Assembly: GCA_050692555.1 (NCBI GenBank)
Contig: JBOGVS010000048.1
Location: 1-17,595, forward strand
Reading direction: 5' to 3'
Length of the DNA stretch: 17,595 bases
Origin: DAITPV01 sp050692555
GTDB taxonomy: Bacteria; Actinomycetota; UBA4738; CALAEC01
The notes below the pieces were generated by a model, which saw only the letters and a program-made list of their open reading frames with translations, did not search any database and was not told the origin of the DNA. Both the position numbers and the translations under genes were made by a program. Below, one piece after another: positions 1-6,578 of this stretch (its first letter is position 1; each line of letters starts with the position of its first letter).

Positions 1-671
1 TGGCCCTGGGGGTGTTCAACATGCTGCCGGGGTTCCCCCTCGACGGTGGCCGGGTGCTCCGCTCGATCGTGTGGCGGGTCACCGGGAGCCTTTCCCGAGC
101 CACGCGGGTGGCCAGCATCTCGGGACAGGTGGTGGGCTACCTCCTGGTAGGCCTAGGGGTGTTCTTCCTGGTGCAAGGCGTGCTGATCAGTGCTATCTGG
201 ATGGCGGCCATCGGGTGGTTCCTGGCCCAGGCGGCTCGATCCTCCTACGAGGAGGTCCAGGTTCGCCGGTTCCTCCAGGACGTGGACGCCGAGGACCTCA
301 TGTCCCCGGGCTTGGTCACCATCCCCTCCCCTCTCTCGTTGCAGGATGCGGTGGACAGGTACTTCATGCGGTACGACCATGGCGCGTTCCCGGTCGACGA
401 GGACGGGCGGACCATCGGCCTTCTCACCCTACGGGGAGTGAAGAAGCTCCCTCGGGATCAGTGGCCGGTCCGCACCGTCCGCGACGCCATGGAGCCTCTC
501 GGCGACCAGTGCACCGTGGAGGTCGGATCCCGGATGGACCAGGTAATGGCCAAGCTGCAGGAGGGCGGCTCGGGGCGGTGCCTGGTGCTGCGGAACGGCG
601 AGGTGGTTGGGATCATCACCCCCTCTGACATCGCTCGGTGGCTCCAGCGCCACCGGACCCTCCAGGGGTAG
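1..671 (+). CDS. Site-2 protease (M50 family) with two CBS domains, 5'-truncated
   Basis: This is the C-terminal part of an integral membrane zinc metalloprotease that cleaves substrates within the membrane, for example anti-sigma factors. The gene enters from the left edge and is readable from base 3; the HExxH zinc site lies outside the window. The second signature, N-M-L-P-G-F-P-L-D-G-G, is seen at once (bases about 18-50); its Asp is the third zinc ligand in the family. Two hydrophobic segments follow (about bases 130-240). Then come two CBS domains, each opened by a typical motif (AEDLMSP near base 290, VRDAMEP near 475), which in this family may sense nucleotides. The stop is TAG at 669-671, ten bases before a strong hairpin. 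The domain order resembles mycobacterial Rip3-type proteins, but orthology cannot be decided from a fragment. I am confident of the family and not of the substrate. Confidence 0.88.
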   Translation, partial: ALGVFNMLPGFPLDGGRVLRSIVWRVTGSLSRATRVASISGQVVGYLLVGLGVFFLVQGVLISAIWMAAIGWFLAQAARSSYEEVQVRRFLQDVDAEDLMSPGLVTIPSPLSLQDAVDRYFMRYDHGAFPVDEDGRTIGLLTLRGVKKLPRDQWPVRTVRDAMEPLGDQCTVEVGSRMDQVMAKLQEGGSGRCLVLRNGEVVGIITPSDIARWLQRHRTLQG

Positions 672-680
672 GGAGAAAGG

Positions 681-709
681 AAGAGAGCCCACGCAATGTG
701 GGCTCTCTT
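681..709. terminator. Strong hairpin terminator, probably bidirectional
   Basis: A perfect 12-bp inverted repeat (AAGAGAGCCCAC, five-base loop GCAAT, GTGGGCTCTCTT) lies in the 74-bp gap between the plus-strand protease stop at 671 and the minus-strand stop at 746. The stem ends in A/T pairs on both sides, giving a short U-run in either direction. The position between convergent genes fits use by both transcripts. The stem is seen in the sequence; termination is inferred. Confidence 0.75.
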
Positions 710-745
710 CGACGGGCCTCCTCGCTATCGCGAGACTGGAATCGA

Positions 746-1051
746 TCAGACGGTCGTGCGCACGCCCTCGAAGAAGGCGAGGTCCCCGACCTGGTTCGAT
801 CGAAGCTCGACCCTGTCGGCGATGTTCTCCTTGACCCAGGTCGCGGCTATGGGCACCGAGGCCTCGGCCTGCTCGTGGGTCTCCCAGAGGCTGATCGACA
901 GGCAGCTCTTGTCGCCTGTGTCGGCCACGCCGTACCTGATGAAGCCGGGCTGCTCCTTGAAGGTCCGAAGCAAGCCGTCGTGGGCCAGGTCCGCGACCTC
1001 GCGGAACGTGCCCTTGTTGATCGCGTATGTGGCGACTCGAAGGTGTTCCAT
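746..1051 (-). CDS. ABM-like dimeric alpha/beta-barrel protein
   Basis: This is a 101-residue protein resembling the antibiotic biosynthesis monooxygenase (ABM, ferredoxin-like dimeric alpha/beta barrel) family. The features that point to it are an N-terminal strand (HLRVATYAI), a helix (FREVADLAHDGLLRTFKEQ), the family-typical 'QPGFIRYGV' turn and strand, then 'SLWETHEQAEAS' and a second long helix. Members include small heme or quinone oxygenases and many proteins with no known reaction, so no substrate is proposed. I chose ATG 1051 because AGGAGA lies about seven bases upstream; the open frame continues further upstream but loses the family pattern. It converges on the M50 gene. The 251-bp gap to the divergent gene at 1303 includes a TATAGT-like element on the minus strand near 1218-1223, too weak to call as a promoter. 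Confidence 0.72.
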   Translation of the reverse strand: MEHLRVATYAINKGTFREVADLAHDGLLRTFKEQPGFIRYGVADTGDKSCLSISLWETHEQAEASVPIAATWVKENIADRVELRSNQVGDLAFFEGVRTTV

Positions 1052-1302
1052 TTGCGCTCTCCTGTTCTGTGAGTGCCCCTGTACCGCCGGAGGCCAACTC
1101 GAGCCAGATCGAGAGCGAAGGTCGCTCGGGGTTATCAAGCCCGGTGCTGGGAACAAGTCGGATGGGACTGATGAGGTGGAGGCGACCCCGTGAGTACTTC
1201 TCTCCCGTCGAGTAACCGGGTCGCAACTCCTTCACTATACATCTTTCCTACAGCAGTTTGGTGTTGCCGTGCACATCGAGGCTTCCAGGTAGGGTTGGGG
1301 AA

Positions 1303-1512
1303 ATGATGGGCGAACAGGAAGCCACGGTCGTCCGGACGCGGGCGTTCGACCTTCACGGCGTGACGTACAACGACGTTGAGCTGAAGCTGTCGGACGGATC
1401 CTCGGTGGATGGGCGCCTGGGGGCCGAGGCCGTTCCCGAAGGACTTCAGCCCGGCGAACGCGTGCTGGCGATGCTCGCTGCCGGGCTCCTCATTTCCATC
1501 AAGCGACCCTAA
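1303..1512 (+). CDS. Small hypothetical protein (about 69 residues)
   Basis: I do not recognise this family. The protein is short, soluble and compact, with alternating strand-like stretches (VVRTRAFDL, VTYNDVELKL), a turn-rich middle rich in Gly and Asp, and a hydrophobic C-terminal stretch (VLAMLAAGLLISIKRP) that is more like a buried strand or amphipathic helix than a full membrane span. There are two adjacent ATG codons (1303 and 1306); a GGGG run 4-7 bases upstream is the only ribosome-site candidate, so the exact start is open. The next gene begins 26 bases after the stop on the same strand and may be co-transcribed. Codon use matches the GC-rich neighbours, which supports a real gene. 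The function is unknown. Confidence 0.5.
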   Translation: MMGEQEATVVRTRAFDLHGVTYNDVELKLSDGSSVDGRLGAEAVPEGLQPGERVLAMLAAGLLISIKRP

Positions 1513-1538
1513 CGGCCAGATTCCCGTAGAGTGGGGGC

Positions 1539-1754
1539 ATGCCAGAGAGCTTCGGGAAACGCCAGAGGAACGCACAGAAGCAAAGGAAGTTCGCAGCGCG
1601 CGAGGAGCGTCGGGCCATGCGCAAGCGGCAGAAGGAGGGCCGGGCAGCCGGTATCTTCGAGGAACCGGCGCCGGCGGAGGGCACCCCCGAGGGGGAGCCG
1701 GAAAACTCGGAGGCTCCACCCGAGGAGCAGGCTCCGCCCTCGGACAACACCTGA
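1539..1754 (+). CDS. Small charged hypothetical protein, basic head and acidic tail
   Basis: This 71-residue protein has two contrasting halves. Residues 1-37 are very rich in Lys, Arg and Gln (for example KRQRNAQKQRKF and RRAMRKRQKEG) and probably form one basic helix. Residues 40-71 are Pro-, Glu- and Gly-rich and acidic, and probably disordered. Small proteins with this composition are common in actinobacteria and may bind nucleic acid, but I cannot name a family. The ATG at 1539 is preceded by a G-run (GTGGGGGC) that is a poor but possible ribosome site. It lies 26 bases after the preceding small gene. Simple composition means the reading frame could be fortuitous, although a full-length Met-to-stop frame next to a same-strand gene argues for it. 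Confidence 0.5.
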   Translation: MPESFGKRQRNAQKQRKFAAREERRAMRKRQKEGRAAGIFEEPAPAEGTPEGEPENSEAPPEEQAPPSDNT

Positions 1755-1786
1755 GCTTCGCTCCCGAGCCGCAAAGACCCGCTTAG

Positions 1787-1815
1787 GGCCGCGCCGATCC
1801 TTGGCCAGCGCGGTC
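1787..1815. terminator. Possible weak hairpin between convergent genes
   Basis: CCGCGC (1789-1794) and GCGCGG (1808-1813) can pair, extended by a G-T and a G-C pair, around a 13-base loop. It lies in the 106-bp gap between the small plus-strand gene ending at 1754 and the minus-strand hydrolase ending at 1861. There is no T-run, so termination by this hairpin is only a suggestion. Confidence 0.25.
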
Positions 1816-1860
1816 CCGCCTACTCCTCGACGGGCCACTCCAATTCCGGGACCACGCGGC

Positions 1861-3765
1861 TCAGCCGCCCAGGCCGAACAGCCTCCAGTAGCTCAGGAAC
1901 CCGGGGAACAACAAGGAGCCCGCTGCCACGGCGGTGAAGTGGATCCTGACCGTACGTCCCCAGGCCCGCTTGCGCCACACCTGCACGGCCGCGACGGCCA
2001 GCGCCACAGCCAGCGCGGTGGTCACGAGGGGAAGGGCCAAGACCAGCTGGAACCGGAGGGGCAGCCCGAAGTCGAGCTCCGAGCCGTCCAGCCCGGAGTA
2101 CGGAAGGATCAGGATCGGAACCCCCGCCAGGAAGGCCGCGTTCAACAACCCAACCACGCCGGCCAGGGCCCGGGCCCATCCACCTCGGTTGCGGCGGCGG
2201 AGGGCGGCAACCATCCAGACAACGACCGATGAAAGGAACAGGAGGGAGAAGGCCACCACTCCGGCCAGGAACGCCTGCATCGTTCCGTACCAGGGGACCC
2301 TGACCAGACCAGAGTCGGGTGGCAGGAACACCCGCGTGATCCGCCCGTCCGCATCGGCCTCGAAGGCGACGAGCTCGTCAGGATCATCCACGTTCCGGAA
2401 CAACAGAGGCTCGTCCTGCACCCACCGGCCCTCGGCCCATGAGAGGGAGATGGTCCCGTCGCCGTTCACCGTGACGTCCTCCTGACCGAACACCTCTCCC
2501 AGGAGCTCCTGTCGCCCCCCGTCGTACCGGTATTCGCGATACAGGCCGGCGAACCGCTCGAGAGAGGGGCCCGGCGTCCGCTCCGGGAGCGCGGCCCCCT
2601 CGACCGGGTAGTGGCGGTCCATGAACGCCCGGAACAGGGCTCCACGGAGTGCCGACTGGTCGGTGTTGGTGGCCACGAACAGTCCCACGCGGCGCTCCGG
2701 CAGGAGAACCAGGAGGCTGCCGTACCCGTGGCCCGACCCACCGTGCACCAGGACCCGCTCGCCGTTCTGTGGCCACTCGAAGAGTCCGTAGGCCACGCCC
2801 GTGCCGTCCGGATGAGGAGCGTAATGCCGGGCCTGCATGAGCCGGACGGTCCCCGGCCGAAGGATGGTTCCCTCGCCGGCGCTTCCTCCCTCCAGCATGG
2901 CCACGAGGAACTGCCCCATGTCGTGAACGGAGGCCACCAGGGAGACCGCCGGCGCCACCTGGAAGTACCCGACCGGTCCCGGCCGGAAGCCTCCGTTCAC
3001 CAGCTGATAGCCGACCGCCAGGCCGGGCCTCTCTTCGAGTGGCGGGTCGAAAGCGCTGTCGTCCATCCCCAGGAGCCCGAGGATCCGTTCCTGCACGTAC
3101 CGGGCGAAGGGGAGACCCGAAACCTCCTCGACCACCAGGCCGGCCAGAGAGATCCCATGGTCCGTGTAGCTGAACGTGGAGCCCGGCGCGTACAGCGGCT
3201 CCGGCATCCGGTCCGCGAGATAGCCTCGGAGATCGGCGGCCTCCTCCCGGTCCCGGCTCATCGTTCCGATTCCCCGGTCGCTGATCCCGCTGGTGTGGGT
3301 GAGGAGCTGGTGGAGGGTGATGGGAGGCTCTCCCGGGAGGTCGAAACCCGGAAGGTAGGAGGCGACGTCGGCATGGAGGTCCACCTCCTCCTGCTCGACG
3401 AGCTGCATGACGGCCGTGGCCGCGAACGTCTTTGACACCGACTTGGCGCGGAACTGCGTGTCCGGGGTCACTGGTGTCCGGGTGTCGAGATTCGAGAGGC
3501 CGTATCCCTTCTCCACCAGGACCTCGCCGTCCTTCACTACCACGACGGCCGCTCCGGGAACGTGGAGCCGGTCCATGTGGGCCGCCATGAACCCATCTAC
3601 GAAGGCCTCCACGTCCTCGAGGTTCTGCGGATCAACCTGAAGCCAGACCCTTGCCGAAGCGAAGCTCGACGGTGAAGTGGCAGAGAGGGCGGCTCCCGTG
3701 GCCAGGGCGATGACTGAAAGGCGCGTCAACACTCGAAGGTAGAGCTTCGGACGAGTGCCGGCCAT
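1861..3765 (-). CDS. Serine hydrolase of the beta-lactamase / PBP fold with four C-terminal membrane segments
   Basis: This protein of about 634 residues is probably exported, with its catalytic domain outside the membrane. Counting from the upstream GTG at 3774, it has an N-terminal signal-like segment (17-40). The beta-lactamase/penicillin-binding fold spans about 55-390, with the nucleophile motif S112-V-S-K115, a second motif Y203-T-D205 where the family usually has Y-x-N, and H344-G-G346 in place of K-T-G. A linker domain (about 400-490) precedes four hydrophobic spans (500-525, 536-559, 574-600, 611-630). Such proteins act as peptidases or esterases on peptidoglycan-related or small substrates; the substrate is unknown. 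Neither ATG 3765 nor GTG 3774 has a clear ribosome site; TAACGT seven bases before ATG 3765 could be a -10 box of a leaderless message. I prefer ATG 3765. Confidence 0.87.
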   Translation of the reverse strand: MAGTRPKLYLRVLTRLSVIALATGAALSATSPSSFASARVWLQVDPQNLEDVEAFVDGFMAAHMDRLHVPGAAVVVVKDGEVLVEKGYGLSNLDTRTPVTPDTQFRAKSVSKTFAATAVMQLVEQEEVDLHADVASYLPGFDLPGEPPITLHQLLTHTSGISDRGIGTMSRDREEAADLRGYLADRMPEPLYAPGSTFSYTDHGISLAGLVVEEVSGLPFARYVQERILGLLGMDDSAFDPPLEERPGLAVGYQLVNGGFRPGPVGYFQVAPAVSLVASVHDMGQFLVAMLEGGSAGEGTILRPGTVRLMQARHYAPHPDGTGVAYGLFEWPQNGERVLVHGGSGHGYGSLLVLLPERRVGLFVATNTDQSALRGALFRAFMDRHYPVEGAALPERTPGPSLERFAGLYREYRYDGGRQELLGEVFGQEDVTVNGDGTISLSWAEGRWVQDEPLLFRNVDDPDELVAFEADADGRITRVFLPPDSGLVRVPWYGTMQAFLAGVVAFSLLFLSSVVVWMVAALRRRNRGGWARALAGVVGLLNAAFLAGVPILILPYSGLDGSELDFGLPLRFQLVLALPLVTTALAVALAVAAVQVWRKRAWGRTVRIHFTAVAAGSLLFPGFLSYWRLFGLGG

Positions 3766-3824
3766 GCTGGCCACGTTACGCTGTACGCAGCCCCGCGGAG
3801 GCGCAGATGTTGACCCGGCTTCGG

Positions 3825-4043
3825 TCAGGGCCCGTCTTCCGCCGAGCGGTCCTTCACTTCCGTCTCGCCGGATTCATCGTGTACCAGAAGGTCGGCTTCA
3901 CGGTCCTCGGCAAGGCGTCGACCCTCCTGGATCGCCTCGTCGCGCGAGTCGAAGAGCCTCGGCTCGGTCTCCTCCTCGCCTACCACGCGAACCCCCCAGC
4001 GGGTCCCGTCCGGCTCCCGGTAGACCTACACGTTGGTGGCCAT
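3825..4043 (-). pseudogene. DUF2188-type small gene interrupted by an in-frame TAG at codon 6
   Basis: From ATG 4043 to TGA 3825 there are 73 codons in one frame, broken only by TAG at 4028-4026. After the amber the protein reads VYREPDGTRWGVRV, then a helix with DSRDEAIQEGRRLAEDR, then ADLLVHDESGETE. That is the pattern of DUF2188 proteins: a short strand with D-G-x-W-x-V, a helix ending in A-E-G-R-x-L-A, and L-x-V-H-x-x-x-G. The ATG has an excellent ribosome site (GAGGAGGGG) and follows the ferritin-like stop by nine bases, so it is placed as the second gene of that operon. No ATG, GTG or TTG between the TAG and the conserved strand could rescue it. It may be a recent nonsense mutation, a base error, or a read-through product. 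The family's function is unknown. Confidence 0.75.
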
Positions 4044-4052
4044 GCCCCTCCT

Positions 4053-4649
4053 CTACAGCATCTTCTTCCGGGCCAGCTTGGCGCGGGCGGCTCCGATCGC
4101 GGTCTTGACGTCCTTCTCTTCCTCGGGAGGAGGAAGCACAGCCCGCAGCCCGAGGGACTCGATCCACAGCTCGCGAGCCCATCCCATGGTGTGGTACAGG
4201 TGCTCGTCCTCTTCCTCTTCCACCTCTTGGTGGGCTTCCTTCAGGGCCTTGGCCGTGTCCCCCTTGAGCTCTTCCGCGAGAAGCCCGATCAGCTCCCAGT
4301 TCTGGTGATCCTTCGTCTCCGCGTTGACCACGGCCTCGGCGGCCACGAGCTGGGCCGCGGCGGGGTCGCCGTCGGACTGAGCCATCCGCATCGACGTGAC
4401 CAGGGCCTCTGCCTTCCCCCTGACCACCTGGCGGCCGGATGTCTCCACGTTGGGGTCGAGGCCCACCTTCTCGAGGACGTCGGTGACGATCTGGACGTGC
4501 CTCCGGGTCTGCTCGAGATACTCCTGCCATTCCTTCTCTAGCTCGTCGTTCACGGCGCACTGCACGGCCGTTTCGTAGACCTGTACCCCGCCCATTTCCG
4601 TCTCCAGGGCCTGGTACAGGAGCTCGCTCATCTGCTCTTCATTGGGCAT
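4053..4649 (-). CDS. Ferritin-like four-helix protein
   Basis: This 198-residue, strongly helical acidic protein has the metal-ligand layout of the ferritin-like superfamily. Helix 1 carries E18 (ETEMGGVQVYETAV), helix 2 carries E46 and H51 (EQTRRH), helix 3 carries E111 and H115 (ETKDHQNWE), and helix 4 carries E149, H150 and H153 (DEHLYH). This is the usual pair of Glu-x-x-His-like sites for a diiron or other dimetal centre, so an oxidoreductase or stress-protection role is plausible; the actual reaction is unknown. The C-terminal extension (from about 165) is Pro/Glu-rich and then Lys/Arg-rich. I chose ATG 4649, preceded by a GAGAGAGGGGGG purine run; an upstream in-frame ATG at 4694 would add an Arg/Pro-rich tail without family resemblance. 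The DUF2188-type gene follows by nine bases. Confidence 0.75.
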   Translation of the reverse strand: MPNEEQMSELLYQALETEMGGVQVYETAVQCAVNDELEKEWQEYLEQTRRHVQIVTDVLEKVGLDPNVETSGRQVVRGKAEALVTSMRMAQSDGDPAAAQLVAAEAVVNAETKDHQNWELIGLLAEELKGDTAKALKEAHQEVEEEEDEHLYHTMGWARELWIESLGLRAVLPPPEEEKDVKTAIGAARAKLARKKML

Positions 4650-4837
4650 CGGCGGCCCCCCCTCTCTCTCCGGGCACGCTCCATCGCGCGCCACGACCTC
4701 GGTTTGCTTCCCGCCGGGCCCGTTCCACCGCCCGGCGGAGATGTTCTGTACCCGGAGTCCCGGAGGAGAAACCGATTTCCGGCCGATTCTCGGAGAAGAT
4801 TCGGAGGGGGCCGCGCGCGGGCAGGAAGAGACCTCTC

Positions 4838-5392
4838 CTACGACGACATCTTCCAGGCGAACTGCGGCTTGTTGACCTTCTCGCGCCTGCTGAAAGGCGC
4901 CAGCACGAGGAAGAAGAGAAGCTCAATGAGCCAAAAGATGGTGAGCGCCACGAGGATGACCGCCGCCGGAGCCGCGACGAGGGCCAGCGACGGTAGGGCG
5001 ATGAGCAGGACGAGGAGAAGCTGCCCCAGCCCCGGACTCACGAGACCCTTACCCGACCCCAGTCTCACCGCGGCCCACATCATCCACCGGCGAACGAACG
5101 ATACGCTGAGCTCCCTCATGGCTCGCCTGAAGATCCCGTCGGCGTCGTACCTGTTGAACAGGCCCGCTCGTGCTTCGTGGCACAGGTAGTCGTGGAGGAT
5201 GGCCGCCTTCGTGTAGCGGCCATACCGGGGAAGGAGCCATACGACGGGTCGGGGCACGGAGGCCAGGTCGGTGCTGAAGCCCGCCTGAACGAGGAAGGCA
5301 TCCCGGTTGCCCTCGTAGATGAGTGGGTCGACGAGCTCCCACTGCTCGTCGCTGGTCTGCTTCACCACCACGTCGTCGTCTGTGAAGGGCAT
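4838..5392 (-). CDS. DUF1353 protein with hydrophobic C-terminal segments
   Basis: This 184-residue protein has an N-terminal DUF1353 domain (about 1-105). The diagnostic stretch is 'FSTDLASVPRPVVWLLP' followed by 'YTKAAILHDYLCHEA', with the conserved Asp, His and Asp. The family is common in phages and prophages and its biochemical role is not established. Unlike typical short family members, this one continues into two strongly hydrophobic segments (about residues 118-160), predicted to cross the membrane, and a basic C-terminus. I chose ATG 5392 because GGGAGGAAGAGG lies just upstream. It stands alone: its stop is 188 bases from the ferritin-like start, and no obvious hairpin with a T-run separates them. 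There is no phage structural gene nearby, so a prophage origin is not supported. Confidence 0.75.
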   Translation of the reverse strand: MPFTDDDVVVKQTSDEQWELVDPLIYEGNRDAFLVQAGFSTDLASVPRPVVWLLPRYGRYTKAAILHDYLCHEARAGLFNRYDADGIFRRAMRELSVSFVRRWMMWAAVRLGSGKGLVSPGLGQLLLVLLIALPSLALVAAPAAVILVALTIFWLIELLFFLVLAPFSRREKVNKPQFAWKMSS

Positions 5393-5473
5393 GCCTCTTC
5401 CTCCCTCTCGCAGCCAGGGGACTCCGACGCACCCGGCACTCTGCCGATCTTGCGCCTTGGCCAGTGTACTTAG

Positions 5474-6033
5474 ACAGTTGACGCGGTCGCCGAGGTAGCG
5501 CCTGCTGTTTACCAGCCGTACACGAACATCGTCGACCTCGAGCACCCTGTGGTGGCAGGGCTCCGGGCCAACGCTCGCCAGCTCGTGGAGGCCACCCTGC
5601 TGGGATGCGGGATCGGGAAAAGCGCCTCACCGATGACCGTGGTGGATCGCGAGGCGTGGGAGGCCGCGGCCGGGGTGACCGTGGGTACCACTGCGCCGAG
5701 GAGCGGCAGCTCGGACGACGGCACGCTGGTGTCGATCGGGGAGCTGCCGCTGGGTGCGGGGCAGATCCGGATCGTTGATGGTCCCTGCCCACGCCGACGG
5801 AAGAGAACGACCATCGGTACGGCCTGCGCGACTACGGCATGACCTACACGGGGCTGTTCATCATGGAGAACAGCATCGTCCACGACCCTCCCGGCCTCGG
5901 CCCGGACGCCCCGGCCAGCGTGGGCGACAGCCCGGACGTCTCACTGGCGCTGCTCCCGCTCGCCGCGGCGGCCGCCTCTTCCCGGCGGCGATTTCGGAGG
6001 CGCCGGAGGGCCCCCGTCACCGGGGGGTGCTAG
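5474..6033 (+). pseudogene. Frameshifted, N-terminally truncated remnant of an unrecognised gene
   Basis: Two plus-strand frames join into one protein-like sequence. The first (5474 to about 5782) follows a TAG and reads VYQPYTNIVDLEHPVVAGL, then ARQLVEATLLGCGIG, and ends at GAGQIRIVDG. The second frame continues from about 5785 as LPTPTEENDHRYGLRDYGM, then TYTGLFIMENSIVHD, to TAG at 6031-6033. Restoring one base near 5781-5784 fuses them. The second frame ends in a hydrophobic stretch followed by an Arg cluster (RRRFRRRRR), like a C-terminal membrane anchor of an exported protein. No start codon with a ribosome site opens the first frame, so the N-terminal part also seems missing. I do not recognise the family. 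Coding character across the joint is clear; decay versus sequencing error is not settled. Confidence 0.6.
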
Positions 6034-6040
6034 CGTATCG
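6029..6040 (+). promoter_or_regulatory. Candidate -10 element GCTAGCGTATCG
   Basis: TAGCGT (6031-6036) fits the actinobacterial TAnnnT -10 pattern and lies 39 bases before ATG 6076, leaving room for a leader with a ribosome site. The 12-base context closely matches one seen before adnA and one before the upstream protease gene. No good -35 is visible. Confidence 0.35.
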
Positions 6041-6075
6041 AGAAAGGATCCTCCCCCTAAGGGGATTGAACGACG

Positions 6076-6285
6076 ATGGACCTGGTGACTACCGTCGCCA
6101 ATGCGGCTGTGATCTCCGTCGTGGGACTCCTGCTTGGCTGGTTTGCCAAGGGGCGATTCGACGCGCTGGAGAGGCGCGTGGATCGAATGGAGGAGAGCAT
6201 CCAGCGAGCCCACGAGGCTCTGCGGTCGGACCTCACCCAGGTGGCCCTGGTAGTTGGGGCGCAACCGAGGGCCGAGAACGACTGA
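6076..6285 (+). CDS. Small membrane-anchored coiled-coil protein, copy 1
   Basis: This 69-residue protein has an N-terminal hydrophobic helix (about 4-25: VTTVANAAVISVVGLLLGWF) and a short charged helix with heptad character (LERRVDRMEESIQRAHEALR), ending in VVGAQPRAEND. It probably sits in the membrane with the helix in the cytoplasm and may oligomerise; no function is known. ATG 6076 is preceded by AAGGGG at a slightly long distance, and that ribosome site lies in a four-pair hairpin (CCCC-TAA-GGGG, 6054-6064), which could modulate translation. A paralogue follows 44 bases after the stop. The matching N-terminal sequence (D-x-V-x-x-V-x-N-A-A-V-I) and C-terminal tail in both copies shows a tandem duplication. 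Confidence 0.65.
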   Translation: MDLVTTVANAAVISVVGLLLGWFAKGRFDALERRVDRMEESIQRAHEALRSDLTQVALVVGAQPRAEND

Positions 6286-6329
6286 TCGGTCGGATTCAAC
6301 TCTGAGCCCTCCGCAATGGAGAGAAAGCC

Positions 6330-6578
6330 TTGGACCCGGTGGCAAGCGTGGTCAATGCCGCGGTGATCGCGACCGTGGGTCTCTTGTTGGCGTGGTTTGC
6401 CAAGGGCCGGCTGGACGCGCTCACTGCGCGCATGGATCGACTCGACGCCCGCATGGATCGAATGGAGGACAGCAATCAGCGGGCCCACGAGGCGCTGCGA
6501 TCCGACTTGACCCGGCTGGGTGAGAGCAACCAGCGGGCACACGAGGCGATCCGTGGGGACCTGATCCGATGGCGCTGA
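6330..6578 (+). CDS. Small membrane-anchored coiled-coil protein, copy 2, C-terminally frameshifted
   Basis: This 82-residue paralogue of the preceding gene has the same N-terminal membrane helix (VNAAVIATVGLLLAWFAKGR). It starts at TTG 6330, aligned with the ATG of copy 1, with GGAG seven to eight bases upstream. Its coiled coil is longer, built from two seven-residue units (RMDRLDA, RMDRMED; 6429-6470) and two 18-residue units beginning SNQRAHEA (6471-6524 and 6525-6569). The frame stops at TGA 6576-6578. One extra base near 6570 would extend it through VALTVGARPRAENA to TGA 6611-6613, matching the tail of copy 1, so a single-base deletion has removed the conserved C-terminus. It converges on adnB with no gap for a separate terminator. 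Confidence 0.6.
   Translation: MDPVASVVNAAVIATVGLLLAWFAKGRLDALTARMDRLDARMDRMEDSNQRAHEALRSDLTRLGESNQRAHEAIRGDLIRWR
6429..6569 (+). repeat. In-frame tandem repeats building the coiled coil of copy 2
   Basis: Two 21-base units (6429-6449 and 6450-6470, encoding RMDRLDA and RMDRMED) are followed by two 54-base period units (6471-6524; 6525-6569, the second partial) encoding SNQRAHEALRSDLTRLGE and SNQRAHEAIRGDLIR. Copy 1 has only one unit of each. All periods are multiples of three, so length changes keep the frame. Confidence 0.8.

Noticed and set aside
1861..2232. Plus-strand frames overlapping the C-terminus of the serine hydrolase
   Set aside because: They are antisense to predicted membrane segments and consist mostly of Arg, Pro, Gln and Gly, with no family pattern.
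4650..4837. Regulatory hairpin upstream of the ferritin-like gene (CCGATTCTCGGAGAAGATTCGG region)
   Set aside because: Only two separate four-base stems can form, with mismatches between them, so no stable structure or iron-responsive site is supported.
5941..6542. Two overlapping minus-strand frames opposite the small paralogues
   Set aside because: They resemble each other only because the genes on the other strand are duplicated. The plus-strand frames have start codons with ribosome sites, a membrane helix and heptad patterns.
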